Assembly: GCA_009602725.1 (NCBI GenBank)
Contig: WELB01000064.1
Coordinates: 373,319-388,547, forward strand
Direction of reading: 5' to 3'
DNA from: Spirogloea muscicola
Taxonomy: Eukaryota; Streptophyta; Zygnematophyceae; Spirogloeales; Spirogloeaceae
Length of the DNA: 15,229 nt
The notes beneath the pieces were generated by a model, which searched no databases, was not told the origin of the DNA, and saw only the letters and a list, made by a program, of their open reading frames with translations. Position numbers and translations under genes: made by a program. The first letter of the stretch is position 1; each line of letters begins with the position of its first letter. Below, one piece after another: positions 1 to 9,007 of the stretch.

Positions 1-2
1 CC

Positions 3-242
3 GACGGCGGCGGCGGCGGAGGCGGCGGCGGCCAGGAGCTGGCGTCGCCCACGTCGGCGGCGGCGGCGGAGGACCACCGGACGCCGGCGGAGCGGCGGTA
101 CCACGAGCAGGTGGCGGCGCTGGAGGCGGCGCGCGCCACCAAGCACGCCGCCAAGTCGCACCGCCAGAAGATCGAGGAGTTCAACAAGTACCTCGCCAAC
201 CTCAGCGAGCACTACGACATCCCCAAGGTCGGCCCCGGCTGA
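3..242 (+). CDS. FAM32A-like spliceosomal protein, C-terminal part (5' end outside window)
   Basis: Frame 3 is open from the window edge to TGA at 240-242, giving about 79 residues. A Gly/Ala-rich low-complexity stretch (about residues 1-25) precedes [12 protein letters not shown], then [16 protein letters not shown] and the terminal [13 protein letters not shown]. This is the conserved C-terminal block of the FAM32A family (DUF1754); animal members also end in HYDIPKV followed by a short tail, and GPG is what I recall for plant members. Human FAM32A is a factor of the catalytic spliceosome whose C-terminal tail reaches towards the active site and supports exon ligation; a nuclear splicing role here is inferred from that. 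The N-terminus is missing because the window starts inside the gene. The next coding region on the same strand begins within about 50 bases of the stop, which is unusually close. Confidence 0.85.
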   Translation, partial: DGGGGGGGGGQELASPTSAAAAEDHRTPAERRYHEQVAALEAARATKHAAKSHRQKIEEFNKYLANLSEHYDIPKVGPG

Positions 243-252
243 CAAGCCGCCA

Positions 253-290
253 CTGGCGGCGGCGATGGCGGCGGCGGCGGCGACGGCGGC
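253..290 (+). repeat. (GGC)n-rich low-complexity run at the SDR start
   Basis: Nearly uninterrupted GGC/GAC triplets run from the end of the FAM32A stop to the first SDR codons. A similar GGC run lies at about 3-35. Such runs are prone to polymerase slippage and assembly collapse, which matters because the SDR start frame depends on this stretch. Confidence 0.7.
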
Positions 291-2680
291 GTGTCGCTGG
301 TGCAGGGCGCCTCGCGCGGCCTCGGCCTCGAGTTCGTGAGCGCCATGGCCGCCGCCGCCTTCCTGCATCTCACAGAAATGTTGCAGCCCCGCGGCGAGCG
401 GCGGCCGCCTCCCTTGCCGATGGCGCCGCAATGGCATCGCCGCAGGCCCGGCAGCTGCTGGCGGCGCGGCCGGCGGGCCACGTTGTGGCGACGTGCCGCG
501 ACCCCGTCGGCGCGGCGGAGCTGCGGGCGCTGGCCGACGCCAGCGGCGGCCGCTTGACGGTGCTCCCGCTCGACGTCACCCGCGAGGACACCATCGCGGT
601 GAGGAGGCCGCCTTGAGTGTAGGCTTCAGGGTTCAAGGGTTTAAGGGTTTAAGGGTCTAAGGGTTGCGGGTTTAGATTACACAAGGATGTAGGTGTTTGG
701 GGTCATTGTCAGGTATTCAAGGTTTTGGGTTGGCTTTGATTTTAGGGCTTTGAGGTTCAGGGGTTCAAGGATTGAAGGGGTTTGAGGTTTGGGTCGAGGG
801 TTAAGGCTTCAGGGATTTGGGGTTGCGGGATTTTGGGCGTTGGGATTGTGGTTACGCCCGTTTCCCCTCTCTCCTCCTGCTGCTGTTGGCCACGACGCAT
901 GGCGCGATGGTGGGGCTAACGTCCAAGGGCTGAAGTCCACTGATCATGGCGCCTCTGAGCTATACACCTCAGACTCTAAAGCCCCACAGTCATAGGCCGT
1001 CAATGTACACCAGCTCCGATTGGTCCCACTTTAGCTAGCTTGCTTACTCTCACTTGGCTGCCCTCCAAGCCTGGCAGCAAGGCAGCGCTGCGGTGGCTGG
1101 CCGCTGCGAGTAGAGGCTCTGCATGATCTCGGCGAGACGTACCGGCGGCCTCGTGGGCTCCTCTGACGGTGCACCGCACGCGTCAGGCAGCGGCGAGCCG
1201 CGTCGAGGAGGCGTATGGCCGCCTGGACCTCCTCGTCAACACCGCCGGCATCCTACACATTACCGGGAAGGTCCAGCCTGGTGTGTCCTCTCACCCCTGG
1301 CCCCTAACCCAAGTCCTTTGACCGCAACCCAAAACCCCCAATTCCAAGCTCCCTGACCCGAAATCCAACAGGGAGTGTAACACTCCTTGGCTTCCATATT
1401 TGCCTCCAACCCCCACTCTAAGCCTCTCCCTGGCAGCCCCACAGCCCTGAACTGCAAAGCTTAAAGGTTAACCCTTGGCAGTACTCAAGGAGCCTTGACT
1501 GCGTGGAGGAAAACCAGACATGTTACACTGAAGGCAGCGTGCGGAGCTCACATGCTCCTAACTCCACGTGCCATAATGCCAAAACATTGTTCTTAGTACT
1601 GTGCTACTTTTGATGTACGTGCCTACTAAAGCAGGAAACCTGTGCCTACTAAAGCAGGAAACCTTAAGTGCTGAATTCTCATAAAGTGGTCCTATGTAGT
1701 GTGCTGGGCAAGTGCTGTTAAGTTGGAAGCAGCAGTCAGGCCCGCATGTTGGACGCGCCGATGCCTGAGACTTGCAGTTGATCTCTTTCTTATTTTGCCT
1801 GACAGAGACTTCCTTGGGAAAGGTGAACCCCGAGGCACTTTTGCTGACCTACCAGGTCAACGCAATGGGCCCCATCCTCGTCCTCAAGGTCCGTCATCAC
1901 AACGTCTGAGCTAGAGGCATGGACTGTCATGCGTGTGTTGCTAAGCATGTCCATACACTCATTTGCACTGCACAGCTTGTCCTGCTGCTCACTAATGTAC
2001 GCCTCTCAAATGTAGAAGACTTTACCTTTCTGTGAGGCAGCCAGGCTTGCACCTTGTTCACTTATTTGTAGCTCGCAGCCCGTGGCTGATTGGTGAGAAG
2101 AAGCTGACCCTGTTAACCACGTATTTGTGTGTCATACTGCAAGAGCAGCACATGCACAAGCTGCTCAAGGCAGGCGGTGGACGGGGCCTGGGGCGACCGG
2201 GCGCAGTCGTTGCTAACCTCAGCGCCAGGGTGGGGTCCATTGGCGGCAACGCCCTCGGCGGGTGGTACGCCTACCGCGCATCCAAAACAGCGCTCAACCA
2301 GCGTACGTTCGCTGTCCCTTAAGTATGAGAGAATATTGGCACTATGTTGAGTGGCATGCATTGTACGTCTAAGAATTTACAGCTATTTGTGTACTCCTGC
2401 TCAAGCTTGCACCCGCTCAGTGTTGCCTGGACTCAAGATCGCAGTGACGAAAACGGCGGCAGTGGAGATCGCGCGGCGCCGCGAGCCCATCATCCTCGTG
2501 CTACTGCACCCCGGCACGGTGAACACCGGCCTGTCCAAGCCATTTCAGCGCAACGTTCCAGAGGGCAAGCTATTCACGCCCGCATACTCGGTCGAGCGCC
2601 TCCTAGGCATTGTCGACCGGCTTAAGCTCGCTGACAGCGGCAGGTATTTTGCTTGGGACGGCCAAGAGATTCCCTGGTAG
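265..2680 (+). CDS. Short-chain dehydrogenase/reductase (plant At4g20760-type), six exons
   Basis: Predicted NAD(P)-dependent oxidoreductase with a Rossmann fold; substrate unknown. Exons: about 265-335, 446-598, 1187-1280, 1806-1888, 2149-2302 and 2445-2680 (TAG at 2678-2680). All five junctions are GT-AG and keep phase (0, 0, 1, 0, 1). Motifs in order: VQGASRGLGLEF, the cofactor-binding glycine motif (exon 1); VVATCRDP and LPLDVT (exon 2); LLVNTAG, the NNAG-type motif with Thr for the second Asn (exon 3); YQVNAMGPILVLK (exon 4); NLSARVGSIG with the catalytic Ser and YRASK with the YxxxK pair (exon 5); LHPGTVNTGLSKPFQ and the C-terminal FAWDGQEIPW (exon 6). Length is about 270 residues, normal for the family. 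The N-terminus is the problem: no ATG lies in frame between the preceding TGA (240-242) and exon 1. The ATG at 265 is one frame off; a one-base slip in the GGC run would connect it. Start therefore uncertain, the rest secure. Confidence 0.87.
599..1186 (+). other. SDR intron 2, G-rich, with telomere-like units
   Basis: Donor gtgagg at 599 follows the codon for Ala in TREDTIA; the acceptor cgtcag ends at 1186. The coding strand is strongly G/T-rich from about 615 to 870, made of degenerate GGGTT/GGATT units. The part at 629-660 is four consecutive 8-base units of the form gggtttaa (two exact, two with one change). This resembles plant or algal telomere repeats but is short, degenerate and intronic, so it is not a chromosome end. 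The rest (870-1186) shows no gene. Confidence 0.6.
629..660 (+). repeat. Four 8-bp telomere-like tandem units (gggtttaa type)
   Basis: Units at 629-636, 637-644, 645-652 and 653-660; the two middle units are identical, the outer ones differ by one base each. Degenerate copies continue to about 840. Interstitial telomere-like repeat inside the second SDR intron. Confidence 0.65.
1285..1445 (+). repeat. C-rich block in SDR intron 3, complementary in style to the G-rich intron 2
   Basis: Directly after exon 3 (donor gtgtgt at 1281) the coding strand becomes C-rich, with units such as cccctaaccc, ccgcaaccc and aaaaccccc. These read on the other strand as the same GGGTT/GGTTTT style of repeat found in intron 2. 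The two blocks are therefore opposed in orientation and flank the 94-base exon 3. The rest of this intron (to 1805) holds a 23-bp tandem duplication and no gene. Confidence 0.45.
1619..1664 (+). repeat. Perfect 23-bp tandem duplication
   Basis: The unit gtgcctactaaagcaggaaa plus cct occurs at 1619-1641 and again, identical, at 1642-1664. It lies within SDR intron 3 and looks like a recent slippage duplication; no coding consequence is visible. Confidence 0.9.
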
Positions 2681-3720
2681 CGGAGTGCTTATCTGGTCTG
2701 CTACAGGTGCTGCGCTTTCGAATTTCTGTGACAGGAGTTTCAGGTGTTGTTAAATATGAGTAGTTCCACTTGCTAGATGATGCCGTGGGCCTCGGACAGC
2801 CCTAAGCTCGGGGCTTCTTGCCCACAGATTGCCAAGTAGCGGCAGCCGAGTGTGCCATTGCTCACTCATTATTCTTACACCACAAGCGAGATTCATCCAT
2901 TGATCCATTTTCTAGGTTTGTCATACCACTAGGATAGCTGTGCGCTCTGCTTGGGCTTGACACTCTTCTAGAAGCGCAAAATCAAGCTTGATACGCGCAC
3001 TTCTTTGCCACATTACCAACAAAGCTCAATTTAGTCCATGCCAAGTCGCCAGGGACGGACTTGCCAGGAGACTGGCCCTTGCCTTTGCTGGTGGGAAACT
3101 AGGGGCAAGATCAATTGTGGCTTATCGTTTGGAGTACTTCAAAGAGTAGACGCTTCTAGGAACAGATCCTGTGATGTATGGCAATGGCTGTGAGAGGACA
3201 GCCCAAATGAATGAACAAGGTCTCAAAGGGCCAGAAGTCACAAACATCACGACCTCTACGAAGTGAAAGCAGCAGGTGCTGCACCACAACTTCTCATGAG
3301 AGCGCCGATGCAGGAGGTCTACTCGACGAAGCCTTTACAAGCTGAAGTTCTTTTTCCAGTAGTTGCACTTGCACTGAGCGAGACCAACTGTACTTATTTC
3401 TCATACAGCACTTTGTATACTAGTGAGAGTTAGCAACTGGGGATGCCATCCAAGGTCATCATGGTTGACATTGCTTCAGCACTACTACGGGCCTCATAAG
3501 GACTGAGGATTAGCTCGCACTGCCACTATGTTCAGCTTGCAGGCCTGCCTGCAGCGTGATCGCGGGGCGGACAAGAAATAGAGTGTGTACTGAGCGATGA
3601 AGGGCCTAGATGCCAAGTACAGTGGCAAGCACATCAACAGACGTGCAGCTACTGCTGCTAAGCTGACTCGCTCAGTAACCAGGAGGGCGGACAAGAGTTG
3701 AGGTCAGGGTGCACCTTGCA
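2681..3720. other. Gene-free stretch between the convergent SDR and minus-strand gene
   Basis: I see no convincing exon on either strand. It should contain the 3' UTR of the SDR gene after 2680 and that of the minus-strand candidate gene before 3721. It also carries one copy of a diverged repeat at 3160-3237 whose partner is at 5519-5597. No clear polyadenylation signal could be fixed by eye. Confidence 0.5.
3160..3237 (+). repeat. Dispersed repeat, copy A
   Basis: About 78 bases match 5519-5597 in the same orientation. The shared core is ggcaatggctgtgagagg, then agcccaaa, caaggtct and aaaggg, with scattered substitutions between. Flanks diverge quickly. Either an old short interspersed element or a remnant of a local duplication; no coding potential is conserved between the copies. 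Confidence 0.6.
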
Positions 3721-5359
3721 TCAGCAGGGGCACTCGCTCCACAGCGTGGCATGGTGGGCGAGCGCCACAGCCTGCGCCAAGCCAGTTGCCCTTTCTGCCG
3801 CATCGCGGAGGGCCACGGCGAGGGCTGCACTCCCCGCATCCTCTTCCAGGTGAGGCATGGCTAAAAAGCGGTGGCCTGATCTGACTCGCTGACATACGTC
3901 GTATGACGAGTTTGCTGGCTGTCTGTGGGCACCACTGCCGAGAATGCCTTCTATCGCAGCTTTGCTGAGCAACGGCGAGCTAGCAATGACAAGCCCATTG
4001 GCGCTCAAACCGCCAGCGGCACAAGTAGCACGCATAGGCTCACTGGCTTTGTGGGTCACCGTGCTTTCACCTAGAACGAGCGTGTGGCAGCATTCGAGGA
4101 TCGCAAGCCCGCTGCTCTCAGGTGCGGCCTTCCCTCAGTACCACTTCTTGCCAAGCAGATAGTCGTGTCGCAAGTCTTGCGCTCGGCTGCTCGTTTACGC
4201 TGTATAGGCCAACGGCCACCAGCACGCAGCTTGCTTCAACCTTCTTCATAGTCAAACACTGAGGCCTTAGTACACTGCTCAAACGAATAGCATGGCTTCC
4301 TGTGCTAGCCAAGACAGCATGCCATAATCTCCGGCCCTTGGTACGGTGCAGACCCTTCTGCCTTATTGTTGACCCTCAGAAGCATACTTAATGAGCAGGC
4401 ATTGTTACGTCTCCAGACTTACCTAAGTATTGTGTGGCTGCTCCATGTCCAGGCACTACTTGGTTGTGCCCCTCACACACGTCAAGGACATCACACAGCT
4501 GCAACAGGGCGCCGAGCACCATGCGCTTGGTCAGTCATGCACTATCGGCCCCTTCTGGTCAGAGCAGTCAAATTTTGCAACTTGGACGGCCTAAGCTGAA
4601 TGTGCAGGGCATGCCGCTTGCAGTAGCGGAGATGGTGAAGGTGGGGCGGTCACTCCTCCAACGTGACGCCCAGAGCACGACGAGCTTCAGGCATGCCGGA
4701 GCGTCCCCCCAAAGTCGCTGCAGCCACAGTGGCAAATCTGCCAGTCACTTGCATATGATGGCGTGTCATGGCGAGTTTGTGTGCCACTATACCCAATTCT
4801 ATGCCTGGATATCGCCAAATCTGGACATGAAAGACCAGACCTCTAGCCCGTGTCACGATATTGCAAGCCCATTGAGCTTTGCAAGCGCTTGACCCAGGCT
4901 AGGCTTCCATCGACCGCCGTTCAATAGCGTGCCGCACTTGCACCTCCACTGCCAGGCACTCCCCTACAAGCCATGGTTGGTGCCTCATTCTGCTTTCACC
5001 TACAATTCACCTTTTCCATTACCATTAAATCCCATCTTGATGCAGTAGTCAGGTTTGTAGCCAGCCTTGTCATGGAGTGCTCACCTTAGCTTGGCTTAAG
5101 CCACCATATATCAACCACACCGCTGGCAGTGGCAGATTTGCTGAGAGCACATGCATAGCCCTGACTCGCTTAAGGCCAAGCCTTAGTTGGGAGGCTCAAA
5201 TCAACTCCGTGCAGCGTGAGGGAGTCGACATGCCAGGTTCTGCCAGTCGGCAGGCCACCAGAGCAATGTGGGCCTTTTCAATGCAGGTGGCGGGCCGCGA
5301 AGCATGTCGCACTCGGCTGGTGGGGTGCATACATCAAGGTCGAGGACCTCCTGGCTCGG
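3721..5359 (-). CDS. Candidate spliced gene of unknown family
   Basis: Model from open segments with compatible GT-AG phases, not from homology. Candidate exons in order: 5359-5259 (starts PSQEVLDLDV), 5160-5085 (ends VWLIYGGLSQAK, donor gtgagc), 4963-4857 (LGQALAKLNGLAI), an unresolved part, 4498-4423 (LCDVLDVCEGHNQ, perfect donor gtaagt), one ending at 4071 (GLAILECCHTLVL, donor gtgaaa) and 3860-3721 (starts MPHLEEDAGSAAL, ends HATLWSECPC then TGA). The last junction, 4071 to 3860, keeps phase 1 and joins two alanine/leucine-rich helical stretches; it is the best supported. No ATG is assigned. An in-frame TGA at 4137-4135 interrupts an otherwise attractive upstream extension of the 4071 exon (YLLGKKWY before it, GKAAPESSG after it), so the gene may be broken there, or a splice site replaces it. 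I do not recognise the family. Confidence 0.33.
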
Positions 5360-5518
5360 CTACAGCCGAAGTTGTAAGCTTGTCAGGGGCGACTCGGTGG
5401 TAGAGTTGACATTGTTTCCTCCAGTTCACAAGTGCTCATGTAAGAAGCAAATATAAAGTTCCATAGATTTCTGGAGCTTCAGTGAAACATGGAATGGCTG
5501 ATGGCTTCGTTATCAATA

Positions 5519-5597
5519 GAAACAGCTCTTCCAATTTGCGGCAATGGCTGTGAGAGGCCAGCCCAAAGGGAAGCACAAGGTCTGAAAGGGTCGGAAG
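5519..5597 (+). repeat. Dispersed repeat, copy B
   Basis: Partner of 3160-3237, same orientation, roughly four-fifths identical by eye. It lies just 3' of the last exon of the large minus-strand gene, probably in its 3' UTR; copy A lies 3' of the other minus-strand candidate gene. Confidence 0.6.
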
Positions 5598-5674
5598 AAG
5601 AGATACTAGTCTCCAAGACGTCAGCAAGGAGGCACTCGATAACCTCAAATTATGCTCTGCTCCACTGCCTTGGA

Positions 5675-8600
5675 TTACATTACTGCACGCTCTACATCCA
5701 TCGAATTAAGCAAAGTACTGCTATCCGTCTGCTTATCACAGATCTCCTCTTGCAAATGCGCATATGCTTCACCCCTCGTGTTTGATTGGTTCTCTAGCTC
5801 AAGGATTTCAATATCAGGGCTAAAGAATGCTTGACAAGTCAAATTCTTGAAGAAGTGAGCGACTTGGCACTTGCAAGCTCAATGGGCTTGGAGGCTGATC
5901 TGACGTGCACTAAGAAGGCTAAAAGGGGGTCCACTCAACTACAAAGATCTGGCGGCTTCTTCATATCAAATTGTACCTGTGCAGACCAGTGCAAGTATGA
6001 GTGCATGTCAAGGCTAGGCTGGACTGAGGTGAGGCGATGCCTCTGCCTACAACTGTCGATCTCATTAAGAGGACTCCTCTCAGGCAATTGTGTCTCAAGA
6101 CCTATTCTATGGTTGAAATAAGAGAGATGCAAATCATGCCGTGCAATCTTGGAGGCCTTATATGCTCACATGTCCGCCAATCGTGTGGATCTGGCAAAGT
6201 TCTAAGCCAGCATCATCAGCAAAGCGCAGCTTTTTAGGCGTCCGGGGTTGCTTTTGACTCTGAATGACGAGTATGTCCCGTAGGCAAGTGATCAGCTCAT
6301 ATCACACATTCTTGGCATCACGAGGAGTAAAATGGCTTGATATCGATGGTTAAGCGACCTTGTCAGTGCTGGTCTTGCTCAGTCACCAAGTACGTTCATG
6401 AGAAGTAGAGTTGCAGTATCTTATGTTGTGGGAGACCGATACTAACCATAAGCCGGCAAAAGTGGTCAGAAGACCGAGCAATCTTGGACAAGTAACGCTG
6501 TGCAGTTGCCTCCCGTAACTTAGATCTGGACAGGAGTGTAGAAACCTGGTCCACAGAGTCGAGTTATACTTGCTCGTAAGTATGGAGAGCTACAAACAAA
6601 GAGGCTAGTTCCCAAGATGGCAGCAGCTGCAAAGACAGGAGCTAAGTGCCTTGCTAGACTAACTTACGGAAAGGCCCTGTGCTCACTGGGCCCAAGGCAA
6701 AGAACATTCTGAAGACAGTTTTGCCCGGACAAATTTATCTGCCCCTTGTAGGATGGTGAAGCTGGAGTGCAGTAACAACGGCTGCTGTGTAACAATTTCC
6801 TATGCCACATGACAGTCTCCTGTCTACTGTTGACCTTTCAGGCAATAACTCAGTACGACTAAAGGTGTCATCAGAGCAACCACTTACACTTTTGTAAGCA
6901 TTAGCCTCAGTCAACAAAGGCAGCGCCCAAATCTGCACCGCTTCCCTTAACTGGTGCAGCTCCTCCTTGAGAATGGCGTTGGCTTTATCAGCAAGCATAA
7001 GCTGATGCTTCGAGTTGTCCATGCTTCGCTCAGACATTTTCGCATAGTTCGTGCAACATCTCCGGCATGGCTGTGAGGTCTGTGCGCGAAGGACAGAATA
7101 TATCAAGTAGAATCCTCTGCAATCAGCAGGTCTACTTGGGTCCGCAGGAGCACCTGAGATACATACTACTGTGCGTGCACTGCAAGTTGGCATCTTACTG
7201 GAACTATGTGACTTAGTGCATCTTGATCATACCTTGAGGATACCCTTGACAGGCTTTGGAAGAGTCTGCTTTTGTTGCCGCCTGTTTCTGGGTGAGGGCG
7301 ACCGAGGGGGTAGTGTGACACAGATGCCTGTGTGAGCTGGAGATGCAGGGGGGGAGGGTGACTGAGCACAATGGAAGGACTGCGGTTGGGGATGTAGCAA
7401 AAATGGTTGGGCCTGCTGTCAAGAAGAAAGGAAAGGAAAAGCTCCGTCAAGATATGTACCAAAGGTCTACTTGCTCCAAGCAACAGGAAACAGAAGGCCA
7501 AGCGATGCTGTCAGCCAGAGACTGAAGCAGTCTTCACTTCCGACGTACTTGGGCTACGTGTCTTGCCTGATGACAGGCACTGGCCATGGATGAGCTGCCA
7601 GGTAAGGATGCTGTTACTGGAGCAACTTGCGAAGCTAATGAACCAGAGATGTTGCAGTCCTCCATAACATTTTCCTCTGGTTTTGAGCCTGCCCCAAGGT
7701 CCAAGTCCATTTTGCTACTTTGTGTAAGCTGGTCTTCACTGGCTGATGTCGGAGTATTATCTTCTATCGCTCCCTCGTGCTGTGGCTTCCGATGCCCACC
7801 AACCCCTGTACTGGTCAGCGGTGGCCAGCTATAGTCTGTAATTTCAGCTTCATGCCGCAGAGGAATGGGGTCTGACTCCCTCCTATCCGAACGCTCAGGA
7901 TCTCCTTGCTCCATCACCTCCCTCGAGCTCTGTGACGTTTCAAAAGCCTGAACAGAAAGAGACTCATTCATATTGCTCAGAGTAACCCTAAAGTGGGCAT
8001 TGCTGCCATGCTGGACACCTGACCGGAATGTAGCTGACCAACGGCATTGACACGCTCTCAGCAGACGTCTATATCTCAGGTGCACCTTGTCAAGCGTAGA
8101 GGCCGCCTCCTGCGCCAGTTTGAGCATGCGTTGGCCACGAGACAATTGATTCTCGACCACACCAGCAGCTTGTGTGTCCTGCCTCCAAGCTTGAAGCCCT
8201 GACATTTCGAGATAACCAAGCACTTCATCTCCTAGCCAGGTTCATCTGGGTCATCCATGTTGCTATTCTCTGACCAGGCTTTGTTCACGCAGAAGGCTAC
8301 TATAAAGTCCATGTTACGCCATTGGCAGATGTTCTGTAATCTTTCCCTCCTTATTACAGCGTGGGGACTTACTTGCACGTCCATTTGAAGTACGTAGTCG
8401 TACAGGTGACGTAGTTTCTGTATCAGAGAAGTCAAAGACGTCCAGAAGCTTTCGCTGCGCCTGTCCAAGACAGACAGGGCATGTTTTAGCCTTCAGATGT
8501 GCAAGGCAAGCAAGTCGTGTGCCATGGGGTTCCAAGAAGGAAAGGTAATGTTGCTGCTTCGACAAGAAGCTTGTCTGCAGAAGATTGCAACAGCAAATGT

Positions 8601-9007
8601 GAATGTCCTCGCCTTTTCAGATGTGTGAGCAGATGAAGCAGTTGGCGGTTGTACTTCTGTCAATCAATTGCAACAACATCATCATGATGCGCCCATCCAG
8701 TAGTGGCACATTCTACGATGATGGCAGCTCAAGCAAATTGACGCATGCAATATAATTCTCTCAGCCTGTTTAGAATTACTTGCTTCAAAGTGCGGCTGCT
8801 ATGAAAAGACAAGGCGCCAAGACCTGAAGAAAGGGTCACAATAAATTGGGGCACCAAATACCGCAGTGACTTGCTTCAAGTAGAGGGAAGCTCACCAGGA
8901 CTGATTATACATTCAGTCTCTCTACAATCGTCAGAAGCAGAGAACGTCGATCGCTTCTGCCATTGATGTCCTGGCCCTCGAGCAGCTCCTGACTTGGCCT
9001 GCGCCGC
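5675..9007 (-). CDS. Putative PP1-docking, partly coiled-coil protein: middle and C-terminal exons
   Basis: Thirteen candidate exons: 9007-8896, 8823-8780, 8574-8373, 8231-8086, 7947-7549, 7415-7233, 7079-6888, 6626-6570, 6518-6447, 6259-6170, 6078-5977, a weak one at 5938-5905, and 5829-5675 ending in TAA. Each is open and bounded by GT/AG, and phase agrees at every junction used; several donors are exact gtaagt (after 8373 and 6888) or gtgagc (after 8896 and 6170). Together about 590 residues. Visible elements: CLAHLKAKTCPVC (exon at 8574), a C-x2-H-x5-C-x2-C cluster; a Ser/Thr/acidic linker (7947-7549); a Pro-rich exon ending KPVKGILK, a SILK-type PP1 motif; helical segments HQLMLADKANAILKEEL and LREATAQRYLSKIARS; KKLRFADDAGLELCQI, an RVxF-like motif; an acidic C-terminus containing PDIEILELENQ. 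Role inferred: scaffold or regulator binding PP1. It probably continues upstream into the 10677-9580 exons. Exon borders are provisional. Confidence 0.45.
6221..6235 (-). other. RVxF-like PP1 docking motif (KKLRF)
   Basis: Residues 9-13 of the 6259-6170 exon read KKLRF, followed by ADDAGLELCQI. The pattern basic-basic-hydrophobic-x-Phe-Ala-Asp-x-x-Gly-x-x-Leu recalls the RVxF region of PP1 glycogen-targeting subunits. Leu replaces the usual Val/Ile, so it is not a textbook match. Confidence 0.4.
7233..7244 (-). other. SILK-type PP1 docking motif (GILK)
   Basis: The last four codons of the 7415-7233 exon read GILK in the context KPVKGILK, directly before donor gtatga. The known PP1 motif is [GS]-I-L-[KR] and usually lies N-terminal to an RVxF motif, as it does here. 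Confidence 0.4.

Noticed and set aside
336-445. Apparent frameshift within SDR exon 1
   Set aside because: The segment is a 110-base GT-AG intron (gtgagc...ccgcag) that keeps phase 0 and joins GLGLEF to ARQLLAARP, as expected for the family.
601-870. Chromosome end or true telomere
   Set aside because: The repeats are degenerate, short and lie between two verified SDR exons.
4423-4525. Metallo-beta-lactamase fold signature (VVPGHGAAT)
   Set aside because: Only the short PGHG piece matches; no HxHxDH motif was seen on this strand nearby.
4434-4892. Plus-strand 152-residue open frame
   Set aside because: Low-complexity Ser/His/Cys composition without family resemblance; the opposite strand has better splice-bounded segments.
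6670-6710. Extra 41-base exon (NVLCLGPSEH) between 6888 and 6626
   Set aside because: Its sites look good (cttcag before, gtaagt after), but including it opens a stop in the next exon; joining 6888 directly to 6626 keeps phase 0.
8373-8574. JmjC histone demethylase C5HC2 zinc finger
   Set aside because: Spacing after His is off by one, the second Cys pair differs, upstream cysteines are missing and no JmjC domain with its iron ligands was found upstream.
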